A stretch of DNA of 18,802 nucleotides from Lachnoclostridium sp. UBA6475. GTDB lineage: Bacteria > Bacillota > Clostridia > Lachnospirales > Lachnospiraceae. The DNA lies in the NCBI GenBank assembly GCA_002435545.1, contig DJNB01000167.1, forward strand, positions 1-18,802, read 5' to 3'. Positions 8,276-15,200 of this stretch are shown here, piece after piece. Every line of letters begins with the position of its first letter. The stretch's first letter is position 1. A program made the position numbers and the translations under genes. The notes beneath the pieces were generated by a model. The model searched no databases. It was not told where the DNA came from and worked only from the letters and a program-made list of their open reading frames with translations.

Positions 8276-9007
8276 TCAGACACCCCAGCCTCCATCAAAT
8301 CCGATGATCTGGCCGGTCATATACGGAGAAGCTTCCAGCAAAAGTGCGATAAAGTCACCGGTCTCCGCCGCGGATGCCATGCGTCCGCACGGAATCTCTT
8401 CGCAGATTTCTGCGATTTCTTCCTCGGAAAAGGCAGCATTCATCTGCGTGTCGATCATGCCGCAGGCAATGGCATTGACAGAAATGCCGCTGGGCGCGAG
8501 TTCTTTTGCCAATGCTTTCGTGAAGGTATTCAATCCTCCTTTGGTGGTAGAATATGCAACCTCGCAGGAGGCACCATGGACTCCCCAGATAGAAGAAATA
8601 TTTAAGATCTTTCCCTGCTTTTGCTGTACCATATGTGGGACAATCTGCTGGCAGAGATGAAAAGCCGCAGAAAGATTTACGGACACGATGCGGTGCCAGT
8701 CTTCGACAGAGAGAGACTGCATCAGGCCTACGTAAGAAATCCCTGCGTTATTGATTAAAACGTCAATGTGTGGGTAAAGGGAAAGGGCCTGCTTTACAAT
8801 CGTCGTTGCTTCTTCCGGCTGACTCAGATCTCCGGTGTGGGTCGCACACTGCACGCCGGCGGCCTTACATTTTGTACAGACATCCGTTAGCTCTTCGGAG
8901 GAATGATTTCCGCATAAAAAGAGATCATACCCTCTTTTGGCAAGGGACAGTGATGTGGCAGCTCCGATCCCTTTGGAAGCTCCTGTTATAATTGCTGTTT
9001 TCGACAT
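8276..9007 (-). CDS. SDR-family reductase, probable EF-P 5-aminopentanone reductase (YmfI-like)
   Basis: A 243-residue short-chain dehydrogenase of the FabG type, NAD(P)H dependent and cytoplasmic. Motifs: TGASKGIG cofactor loop (8-15), NNAG (86-89), N111, catalytic S138/S139, and Y152-x3-K156. The SSIWG stretch followed by GASCEV before the catalytic Tyr, and the C-terminal ITGQ-like plus DGG ending, resemble the Firmicute YmfI group, which reduces the 5-aminopentanone modification on the lysine of elongation factor P. A fatty-acid FabG is the alternative; no fab genes are adjacent. The longest frame begins at 9088, but the ATG at 9005-9007 has AGAAAGGA 8 bases upstream and a normal SDR N-terminus. 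It is a single gene, convergent with hydA and divergent from the next operon. Confidence 0.85.
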   Translation of the reverse strand: MSKTAIITGASKGIGAATSLSLAKRGYDLFLCGNHSSEELTDVCTKCKAAGVQCATHTGDLSQPEEATTIVKQALSLYPHIDVLINNAGISYVGLMQSLSVEDWHRIVSVNLSAAFHLCQQIVPHMVQQKQGKILNISSIWGVHGASCEVAYSTTKGGLNTFTKALAKELAPSGISVNAIACGMIDTQMNAAFSEEEIAEICEEIPCGRMASAAETGDFIALLLEASPYMTGQIIGFDGGWGV

Positions 9008-9015
9008 AATTGGAA

Positions 9016-9023
9016 TCCTTTCT
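9016..9023 (-). promoter_or_regulatory. Ribosome-binding site of the SDR gene
   Basis: On the minus strand this reads AGAAAGGA, 8 bases before the ATG at 9007. It fixes the start at 9007 and rejects the 27-residue N-terminal extension that would begin at 9088. Confidence 0.7.
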
Positions 9024-9113
9024 GAATTGTTATGATCCATTGGTTTTAGTGTATCACGAAAACGGGGGAAAGAAAAGATGAAAATCAAAAAGGAAACAAA
9101 AATGGAAAAAAAC

Positions 9114-9142
9114 TTGTATCCTTGTCTGTTTTTTGATATAAT
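9114..9142 (+). promoter_or_regulatory. Predicted sigma-A promoter of the LCP-like/TagA-like/YitT operon
   Basis: TTGTAT (9114-9119), a 17-base spacer and a perfect TATAAT (9137-9142). Transcription should begin near 9149, leaving a leader of about 68 bases. The divergent region 9008-9216 is AT-rich and otherwise shows no clear operator or riboswitch; no convincing promoter was found for the minus-strand gene. Confidence 0.75.
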
Positions 9143-9216
9143 AGGTCTGTTATTTATGTCATGTAGAAAAAAAGATAACGAATCTTGAAAATATAGATCT
9201 TAAGGACGGGATAGAG

Positions 9217-10323
9217 ATGGCAAAGATATTTTTTAAAGTATTTGGAAAAACAATTGGTATTATGGCACTTCTTCTTGGAGTCGGAGTGGCAAGTTATTTT
9301 TTGACAACCTTATGGTTTAAAGTGACGACAAAAGAGGAGAGAAGCACGCGCTACGATCATGTGATCACCGTAGATGCCGGATCGGAATCGAGCAATCTGA
9401 TCTATAGTGTGGAAAAGGATACCAATCTGATAAAGGCGGTTGTGCTTGAATTATTTGATAAAGAAACAGGCAACCTGGATTATGTAACAATTCCCAATAA
9501 GACACAGATCTCTCTGGATGCGAAAGCCTACGAAGAATACCAGCAGATCAGTCCCCAGATGCCTCAGATCGTGACATTGAGAGATATTAATCAATATTTT
9601 AAAGGAGATGTCGCGTATGAGTATGGGATCCTGCTTTTACAGGAAGAACTAGACGTTGAGATTGGTTATTTTACCGCGTTGGATTCGGTTGAATTTGATA
9701 AAAGATTTGAAAAGAAAGAGGGGGCATACCGCCCGAATCAAGAATATCTGGAAACCGTTCCGTCGGATGGCAGTGAAGATTCCATGAAGGATTTCATTGC
9801 CGATGAATGGGACAGCCTCATATCCGATATCACGCTGAGCCAGAAACAGCAGTATGCTTCCGGGTTTGTCAAAGTAAAAGCAGACTATATCTATGCACAC
9901 CGCGCTTATGCCGAAGAGATCAAAGGCAGTGCGACGCTGGATGGAAAAAAGACAAAGAAAATGATTGACAAAATTTGGGAGAGCGAGGCGCGTACGGTGC
10001 CGCAAAAATCGGTGGATGGAACTGCCGCCCAGACGGGACAGGATAAATTAAAGTCCCGCAGTATACAGATCACAAATGGAAGCAAGATCAATGGTCTTGC
10101 CGCCGCTTATAAAGAAAAGATGGAAAAAGACGGACTGTACGTCATGGGAGTTGGTGATTTTACCGGTGAAGTCCAGAAAACCACAACCATTTATGTCCGC
10201 CGCAAAAGATGGGGAAAATATCTGAAAGGATATTTTAAAAATCCGGTTATTCAGGAGGCGGATGCATTGACGAATGGAGCGGATATCGAAGTGGTGCTTG
10301 GGACGGAAGATGCATTAAACTAG
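9217..10323 (+). CDS. Membrane-anchored LCP-like protein with LytR C-terminal domain, probable inactive LCP domain
   Basis: A 368-residue protein with a single N-terminal membrane segment (about 9-31); the rest is predicted extracellular. Residues 68-160 follow the pattern of a LytR-CpsA-Psr (LCP) domain: a strand with LELFDKETGNL, then TIPNKTQ where the family has SIPRDT, then a DINQYFKG/GYFTALDS region like the helix and strand after it. The family's arginine in the IPRD motif is replaced by Asn-Lys (94-95), so phosphotransferase activity, attaching glycopolymer to peptidoglycan, looks unlikely. Residues about 281-365 resemble a LytR_C domain, with TNGS near the start and ADIEVVLG at the end. 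The link between (165-275) is charged. The start is ATG 9217 with AAGGA 11 bases ahead. It is first in an operon with the TagA-like gene. The LCP match is inference. Confidence 0.6.
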   Translation: MAKIFFKVFGKTIGIMALLLGVGVASYFLTTLWFKVTTKEERSTRYDHVITVDAGSESSNLIYSVEKDTNLIKAVVLELFDKETGNLDYVTIPNKTQISLDAKAYEEYQQISPQMPQIVTLRDINQYFKGDVAYEYGILLLQEELDVEIGYFTALDSVEFDKRFEKKEGAYRPNQEYLETVPSDGSEDSMKDFIADEWDSLISDITLSQKQQYASGFVKVKADYIYAHRAYAEEIKGSATLDGKKTKKMIDKIWESEARTVPQKSVDGTAAQTGQDKLKSRSIQITNGSKINGLAAAYKEKMEKDGLYVMGVGDFTGEVQKTTTIYVRRKRWGKYLKGYFKNPVIQEADALTNGADIEVVLGTEDALN

Positions 10324-10350
10324 AAATGTAACACATAGAAAGGAGTAGTC

Positions 10351-11130
10351 ATGGGAACGAGTTTAAAGATCATGGACTTGGAACTGGATCTTCTGACGGA
10401 AGAGACCTTTTGTGAGAGAATGACCGAATTTCTTTCCGGTGATTTATTCAGGGTGGTACATTTGGTGTCTTTGGATTATATTGATAAATATGAAGAAGAA
10501 CCGGTAGTTCAGGAAGTGCTGGAAGAGGCGGATCTGGTTTTGCCCGGAGAAAAGGCGATTTTGAGCCTGTATCCCGTCGATGTCCTGGAAACAGGCGGGA
10601 TGGTGGTGGATTACCGGATCGCACACCGGCTTTTGAGAAAAGAATTACTAAATGACAAAAAATGCTTTGTGATCTTAAGAAATAAAAAAGAGGCAAAAAT
10701 TGTATATCGTTATCTGAAAAAATACTATCAGAATATGGACATTGTCGGCGTTTATTCCATGGATACGAATGTGACGGAAGAGGCGCTGGTCAATGAGATC
10801 AATACGAAAGTGCCGGATCTTATCCTGATGGCGATGGAAGACTGCAGGGCGGAACAATTTTTAAAACATAAGAGACATATGATAAATGCGAAAATGGGCG
10901 TTGTACTGAGCGGTGTGATGGACATGATCCTGCGGGAGAACATCCATGTGCCGAATGGGATCAAAAAACTGCATCTTGGCAAAGTATATACACGCATCGC
11001 CAGAATTCCATATTCTGTAAGATGGAGAAAGAGAATATTTCGTAAAAAAATGGACAACTATAATACCAAAAAGCAGTTAGATGCCAAAAAGGAGTTGTCC
11101 GAAGGTGAAGAGCACGAAAACAAAGAATAG
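10351..11130 (+). CDS. TagA/WecG (GT26)-like protein, probable degenerate active site
   Basis: A 259-residue soluble protein with the overall pattern of the WecG/TagA/CpsF (GT26) glycosyltransferases. In teichoic acid synthesis these add ManNAc to undecaprenyl-linked GlcNAc. Matching parts: the N-terminal strand and VHLVSLDYI (36-44, family T-x-N), LVLPGEKAI (62-70, family LPDGIG), a GT-B-like middle, PDLILMAMEDCRAEQ (155-169, family PKQE region), and the VLSGVMDMI stretch (185-193). The catalytic Asp of the PDG motif is Gly here, the T-x-N motif is changed, and PKQE is not kept. Activity is doubtful; it may be a regulator or scaffold. The C-terminal tail is basic and charged. AAAGGAG is 5 bases before the ATG. 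It starts 27 bases after the LCP-like gene and overlaps the YitT frame. Confidence 0.6.
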   Translation: MGTSLKIMDLELDLLTEETFCERMTEFLSGDLFRVVHLVSLDYIDKYEEEPVVQEVLEEADLVLPGEKAILSLYPVDVLETGGMVVDYRIAHRLLRKELLNDKKCFVILRNKKEAKIVYRYLKKYYQNMDIVGVYSMDTNVTEEALVNEINTKVPDLILMAMEDCRAEQFLKHKRHMINAKMGVVLSGVMDMILRENIHVPNGIKKLHLGKVYTRIARIPYSVRWRKRIFRKKMDNYNTKKQLDAKKELSEGEEHENKE

Positions 11131-11980
11131 GAGTTTGATCATGTACCTGCTTTTGACGGCAGGTACATTTTTTATGGCAGTGGGGATCAATGTGATCTAT
11201 GAGCCGTTGTCCATGGTGACAGGAGGATTTTCCGGAGTGGGGATCCTTATGAAAAAACTGACGCAGACAGAGCAGTGGTCCGGTATCCCGGTCGGAATGA
11301 CGACGCTTTTACTTAATATCCCTCTGTTTATCTGGGGCTACTGCCAGAAGGGAAAAGAATTTGTGAAAAAGACCATTTATGCGGCAACTTGTTTTTCCTT
11401 TTTTTTGCTGATCGTACCAACCTTTGATATCGTCAAACAGGATTATCTGATGGCGGCGCTGGTGGGAGGGATTTTGAATGGCGCCGGGATCGGACTGGTA
11501 TTTTCACAGGGAGCTTCTACCGGTGGAAGTGATCTGCTGAGTGTGCTTACGGCAAAAGTGCTGCCGGGATTCAGCGCCTCCGAACGGCTGATCCTCATTG
11601 ATACGCTGATCGTGGCAGCGGGTGTGTTTGTATTTGGCCTGGAGATCGGCTTGTATGCGGTCGCTGCGGTGTTTGTCACGGGAAAAGTGTCCGATGCGAT
11701 ACTGGACGGATTGAAGTTTGCAAAAATTGCTTATATCATAAGTGACCATCCGGAAGAGATCGCAGAGCATATTTTTCAGGAACTTGGCAGAGGGATTACC
11801 GGCCTGGAAGGGCAGGGAATGTACTCCGGAAAGCATAAAATCGTTCTTATGTGCGTTGTGTCCAAAAAAGAGGCAGTTTCCTTGAAAGATATTGTGAAAA
11901 GTGCTGATAAAGAAGCGTTTTTAATCCTTTCTGAAGCAAAAGAAGTCCTTGGTGAGGGTTTTTGGCGTGAAATGCAGTAA
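11105..11980 (+). CDS. YitT-family membrane protein with DUF2179 domain
   Basis: A 291-residue YitT-family integral membrane protein. The N-terminal two thirds hold about five hydrophobic segments, with family motifs MVTGGFSGVG (near residue 38 from this start) and a QGASTGGSDLLS loop. The C-terminal soluble domain (about the last 80 residues) matches DUF2179: GRGITGLEGQGMYSG and a final GEGF. Function is not established for the family; transport of a small solute is often suggested. Two starts compete: GTG 11105 (AGGAG 10 bases earlier, within the preceding gene) gives a Lys-rich N-terminus; ATG 11141, 7 bases after TAGGAG that uses the preceding stop codon, would give 279 residues. The GTG is used because the shorter form trims the cytoplasmic lead. 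It overlaps the TagA-like gene, so expression is probably coupled. Confidence 0.88.
   Translation: MKSTKTKNRSLIMYLLLTAGTFFMAVGINVIYEPLSMVTGGFSGVGILMKKLTQTEQWSGIPVGMTTLLLNIPLFIWGYCQKGKEFVKKTIYAATCFSFFLLIVPTFDIVKQDYLMAALVGGILNGAGIGLVFSQGASTGGSDLLSVLTAKVLPGFSASERLILIDTLIVAAGVFVFGLEIGLYAVAAVFVTGKVSDAILDGLKFAKIAYIISDHPEEIAEHIFQELGRGITGLEGQGMYSGKHKIVLMCVVSKKEAVSLKDIVKSADKEAFLILSEAKEVLGEGFWREMQ
11128..11133 (+). promoter_or_regulatory. Shine-Dalgarno overlapping the TagA-like stop codon, possible internal YitT start
   Basis: TAGGAG (11128-11133) contains the stop codon TAG of the preceding gene and lies 7 bases before ATG 11141. It is consistent with stop-start coupling and with the shorter YitT start; which start is used cannot be settled here. 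Confidence 0.5.
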
Positions 11981-12110
11981 AAAAACTTATGCAATTTTCA
12001 CAAAGATTTTTTTATTATTTATGAATTTTGGATATAGAGTTTTTCATCAAAATAGTGTATAGTATTAACTACAGATGTTATGAAAAAAATATTTCCAGGA
12101 GGAACATGCA

Positions 12111-13223
12111 ATGGCAAGTTTATCATTAAAAAACATTAACAAAGTATACCCTAACGGCTTTCACGCTGTTAAGGACTTTAACCTTGAAATTGAAGATAAA
12201 GAATTTATCATTTTCGTAGGTCCATCCGGATGTGGTAAATCTACTACACTTCGTATGATCGCTGGTTTGGAAGAGATTTCAAGCGGTGAACTTTGGATCG
12301 GAGACAAACTCGTAAATGACGTAGAACCAAAAGACCGTGATATCGCCATGGTATTCCAGAACTACGCATTGTACCCACATATGTCCGTATTTGATAATAT
12401 GGCATTTGGTTTGAAACTGAGAAAAGTTCCAAAAGACCAGATCAAACGTCTTGTTCATGAAGCAGCTAAGATCCTTGATATCGAGCATCTGCTTGATCGT
12501 AAACCAAAGGCTTTGTCCGGTGGTCAGAGACAGCGTGTTGCTATGGGACGTGCTATCGTACGTGATCCTAAAGTATTCCTTATGGATGAGCCTCTTTCCA
12601 ACTTGGATGCAAAACTTCGTGTACAGATGCGTATCGAGATCTCCAAACTTCATCAGAGACTTGAAACTACGATCATCTACGTAACACATGACCAGACAGA
12701 GGCTTTGACACTTGGTACTCGTATCGTTGTTATGAAAGACGGTATTGTACAGCAGGTAGACAGCCCATTGGATCTGTATATGAGACCAAACAACCTCTTC
12801 GTTGCCGGATTCATCGGATCTCCTCAGATGAACTTCATCAAAGCAAGAGTTACAGTTTCCGGTTCCGATGTACTTCTTGTATTCGGTAACAACTCTGTAA
12901 AATTGACAGAGAGCAAAGCTAAGAAACTCATCGAGAATGGATATGAAGACAAAGACATTATCTTTGGTATTCGTCCGGAAGATATTAAAGATGAGGAAAT
13001 GTTCATCAGCAGTTCTCCTGATACAACATTGGAAGCTACTGTTAAAGTATACGAGATGCTCGGTGCAGAAGTATTCTTGTACTTCACAATCGAAGATACA
13101 GACATTACAGTACGTGTTAATCCTCGTACAACAGCTCGTCCTGGCGATACCATCAAGATTGCTTTGGATGCTGAGAAGATTCACCTCTTCGACAAAGAGA
13201 CAGAAGTTACAATTACAAACTAG
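12111..13223 (+). CDS. msmX: MsmX/UgpC-type ATPase of carbohydrate ABC importers
   Basis: A 370-residue ABC ATPase that energises sugar uptake from the inner membrane face. Walker A GPSGCGKST (38-46), Q-loop VFQN (81-84), signature LSGGQRQR (135-142), Walker B FLMDEP (156-161), H-loop VTHD (191-194). The C-terminal part (about 235-370) is the TOBE-type regulatory domain of the CUT1 family. In Firmicutes this ATPase often serves many sugar permeases; no permease or binding protein is adjacent here, which fits. ATG 12111 follows AGGAGGA by 7 bases. Codon use differs from the neighbours (many CGT, GGT, CTT, ATC, few CGG), as in strongly expressed genes. The region 11981-12110 is AT-rich, and a TATAGT (12058-12063) could be a -10 but no good -35 is seen. 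It is probably a single-gene unit ending in a hairpin. Confidence 0.92.
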   Translation: MASLSLKNINKVYPNGFHAVKDFNLEIEDKEFIIFVGPSGCGKSTTLRMIAGLEEISSGELWIGDKLVNDVEPKDRDIAMVFQNYALYPHMSVFDNMAFGLKLRKVPKDQIKRLVHEAAKILDIEHLLDRKPKALSGGQRQRVAMGRAIVRDPKVFLMDEPLSNLDAKLRVQMRIEISKLHQRLETTIIYVTHDQTEALTLGTRIVVMKDGIVQQVDSPLDLYMRPNNLFVAGFIGSPQMNFIKARVTVSGSDVLLVFGNNSVKLTESKAKKLIENGYEDKDIIFGIRPEDIKDEEMFISSSPDTTLEATVKVYEMLGAEVFLYFTIEDTDITVRVNPRTTARPGDTIKIALDAEKIHLFDKETEVTITN

Positions 13224-13229
13224 AATTCA

Positions 13230-13245
13230 ACTTACATATGTGAGT
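13230..13245. repeat. 16-base imperfect palindrome just after msmX
   Basis: ACTTACATATGTGAGT, with arms of 8 differing at one base. It has no loop, so it resembles an operator dyad more than an RNA hairpin. It lies 7 bases after the msmX stop and 91 upstream of the next -10. Function unknown. Confidence 0.3.
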
Positions 13246-13253
13246 GAGATAGA

Positions 13254-13280
13254 TAAGGGATGCCGTTTTGGCATCCCTTA
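13254..13280 (+). terminator. Hairpin after msmX, probable terminator with displaced T-tract
   Basis: Perfect 11-base stem TAAGGGATGCC (13254-13264) and GGCATCCCTTA (13270-13280) with loop GTTTT. A T8 tract is found at 13294-13301, 13 bases after the stem, not directly behind it. It may terminate less efficiently, or protect the msmX transcript from decay. Confidence 0.6.
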
Positions 13281-13297
13281 AATCATTCTTGCGTTTT

Positions 13298-13327
13298 TTT
13301 TCAAAAAATGTTACAATAAACTATAAT
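13298..13327 (+). promoter_or_regulatory. Predicted promoter of the CdaR-like/ftsEX operon
   Basis: TTTTCA (13298-13303), an 18-base spacer and a perfect TATAAT (13322-13327). The -35 is a weak match and overlaps the T-tract of the preceding hairpin. Transcription should start about 13334, with a leader of about 28 bases. Confidence 0.55.
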
Positions 13328-13361
13328 GCGACAAGAGTAGACTAATTTTGGAGGTGTGGCA

Positions 13362-14450
13362 ATGATATCAAATCAAATTTTGCAAAATACGATTGAAGGG
13401 ATTAAGGGGATTATAAAAAATGATTTATGTGTATCGGATGCAGAAGGCAATACACTCGCTACAACATCTGAAGAATTTACAATAAATCATGAAGATGGAT
13501 TGGGTTTTGTGCATTCACCGGCAGACAGCCAGGTGGTAAAAGGATGTCATTATTTTAAAGTATATGATGAAGGTCAGCTGGAATATGTTATTGTGATCCG
13601 GGGAGATTCGGAGGAAGCCTATACGATCGGAAAAATGATCGTGCTTCAGATAGAGGGACTGCTGGTTGCTTATAAAGAACGTTACGACAAAGACAATTTT
13701 ATAAAAAATCTGCTCTTAGATAATCTGCTTTTGGTAGATATTTTTAACCGTGCGAAAAAACTTCATATTGAGATGAATGCGCGGAGGGTAGTGTTTATTA
13801 TTGAAACCAATAAAGAAAAGGATTCCGGGGCACTGGAGACAGTCCGGAGTATGTTTGCAACACAGACCAAAGATTTTATCACTGCCGTAGATGAGAAAAA
13901 TATTATTCTGGTAAAAGAGATTGGTGACCGGGATCAGATTGAAGATTTAGAGAAGACAGCGCGTGTGATCGTGGATATGCTCAATACCGAAGCAATGTCC
14001 CGCGTACATGTGGCTTTTGGAACGATTGTAAAGGATTTAAAAGAAGTTTCCAGATCCTATAAAGAAGCAAAGATGGCGTTAGATGTCGGAAAGATCTTCT
14101 ATAGCGATAAGACCGTCGTTGCTTACAGCAATCTTGGAATCGGCCGGTTGATCTATCAGCTTCCAATGCCGCTCTGTAAAATGTTTATCAAAGAAATTTT
14201 TGAAGATAAGACACCGGATCAGTTCGATGAAGAGACATTATCGACCATCAATAAATTTTTTGAAAATAATCTGAATGTGTCAGAGACATCAAGACAGTTA
14301 TATATTCATAGAAATACTTTAGTATACCGTTTGGATAAGTTAGAGAAGAGTACAGGACTGGATCTGCGTATTTTTGATGATGCCATTACCTTTAAAATCG
14401 CACTTATGGTTGTTAAGTATATGAATTATCTTGAAACCATTGATTATTGA
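13362..14450 (+). CDS. CdaR-type transcriptional regulator, PucR-like HTH
   Basis: A 362-residue regulator. The N-terminal half (about 1-135) begins ISNQILQNTIEGI and resembles the sugar-diacid recognition domain of CdaR-type proteins. The middle (about 135-290) looks like the GGDEF-like linker domain of the PucR/CdaR group, with ending LGIGRLIYQLP. The C-terminus (about 300-355) is the HTH_30 domain: NKFFENNLNVSETSRQLYIH then RNTLVYRL. These proteins sense a small acid or sugar derivative; the ligand here is unknown. ATG 13362 is chosen over GTG 13356, because GGAGG (13350-13354) is 7 bases ahead of the ATG. It follows msmX by 138 bases with its own promoter and precedes ftsE by 39 bases with no terminator, so it is likely co-transcribed. 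It may control msmX, division genes or itself. Confidence 0.8.
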   Translation: MISNQILQNTIEGIKGIIKNDLCVSDAEGNTLATTSEEFTINHEDGLGFVHSPADSQVVKGCHYFKVYDEGQLEYVIVIRGDSEEAYTIGKMIVLQIEGLLVAYKERYDKDNFIKNLLLDNLLLVDIFNRAKKLHIEMNARRVVFIIETNKEKDSGALETVRSMFATQTKDFITAVDEKNIILVKEIGDRDQIEDLEKTARVIVDMLNTEAMSRVHVAFGTIVKDLKEVSRSYKEAKMALDVGKIFYSDKTVVAYSNLGIGRLIYQLPMPLCKMFIKEIFEDKTPDQFDEETLSTINKFFENNLNVSETSRQLYIHRNTLVYRLDKLEKSTGLDLRIFDDAITFKIALMVVKYMNYLETIDY

Positions 14451-14489
14451 GCCTGATACAGGATTGAAAAAAGGGAAAGGATGAGAAAA

Positions 14490-15200
14490 ATGACAGCCAA
14501 TCAACTGCCTATTATCGCTCTTGATGATGTAAGCAAGCAGTACCAAACCGGCGTGGACGCGTTAAAACATGTTACGCTTCAGATTGAAAACGGTGAATTT
14601 GTATTTGTTGTTGGGAAAAGTGGTTCCGGAAAGTCAACTTTTATTAAATTACTTTTGAAGGAATTGGATCCAACGTCCGGAAAACTCTATATTGCAGGAA
14701 GACTTGTCAATAAATTAAAGAGAAAACAGGTTCCCTTGTACCGGCGCAATATCGGGGTTGTGTTCCAGGATTTCCGCTTGTTAAAAGATCGTACGGTCTT
14801 TGAAAATATTGCTTTTGCACAGCGTATTATCGGCAGAACCAAGCGTGAGATGATACGAAATGTCACAACAATGCTTACCATCGTCGGACTGGCAGATAAA
14901 GCGGATGCTTATCCGAATGAATTGTCCGGTGGAGAGCAGCAGAGGGTGGCAATTGCCAGGGCTTTGGTGAATCAGCCAACCATCCTTTTGGCAGACGAAC
15001 CGACAGGAAATCTGGATCCCCAGAACGCCTGGGAGATTATGATGCTGCTGCAGGAAGTGAATAAGATGGGAACGACGGTTGTAGTAGTAACCCATAACAA
15101 TGATATTGTAGACGTCATGCAGAAAAGAGTTGTGACGTTAAGTGAAGGAACCGTTGTCCGTGATGATAAAAAAGGTGGCTATGAATATGAGAGGGATTAG
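14490..15200 (+). CDS. ftsE: FtsE, ATPase of the division ABC complex FtsEX
   Basis: A 236-residue ABC ATPase that binds FtsX and drives ATP-dependent control of wall hydrolases at the division site. Walker A GKSGSGKST (42-50), Q-loop VFQDFRLLKD (91-100), signature LSGGEQQR (145-152), Walker B ILLADEP (165-171), NLD, and H-loop THNN (201-204). The DFRLL after the Q-loop is typical of FtsE. Two starts are in frame: ATG 14481 and ATG 14490. The GGAAAGGA at 14474-14481 leaves 8 bases before 14490, so this is used; AAGGG allows 14481 as an alternative (239 residues). The gene overlaps ftsX by 14 bases, which is the usual coupling. Confidence 0.95.
   Translation: MTANQLPIIALDDVSKQYQTGVDALKHVTLQIENGEFVFVVGKSGSGKSTFIKLLLKELDPTSGKLYIAGRLVNKLKRKQVPLYRRNIGVVFQDFRLLKDRTVFENIAFAQRIIGRTKREMIRNVTTMLTIVGLADKADAYPNELSGGEQQRVAIARALVNQPTILLADEPTGNLDPQNAWEIMMLLQEVNKMGTTVVVVTHNNDIVDVMQKRVVTLSEGTVVRDDKKGGYEYERD
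15172..15178 (+). promoter_or_regulatory. Ribosome-binding site of ftsX inside ftsE
   Basis: AAGGTGG (15172-15178) lies 8 bases before ATG 15187 and only 2 before ATG 15181, which supports 15187. It sits within the ftsE 3' end, so the two reading frames are translated in a coupled way. Confidence 0.6.

Noticed and set aside
9024..9110. Promoter for the minus-strand reductase
   Set aside because: TACACT with a poor -35 (TTTTCT) is too weak to claim.
11981..12110. Catabolite-control (cre) site or promoter before msmX
   Set aside because: There is no cre match; TATAGT has no -35 box at a proper distance, so it is not listed as a feature.
12279..13184. Long minus-strand frame opposite msmX
   Set aside because: It mirrors the codon bias of msmX; the protein is rich in Cys/Phe and shows no motif.
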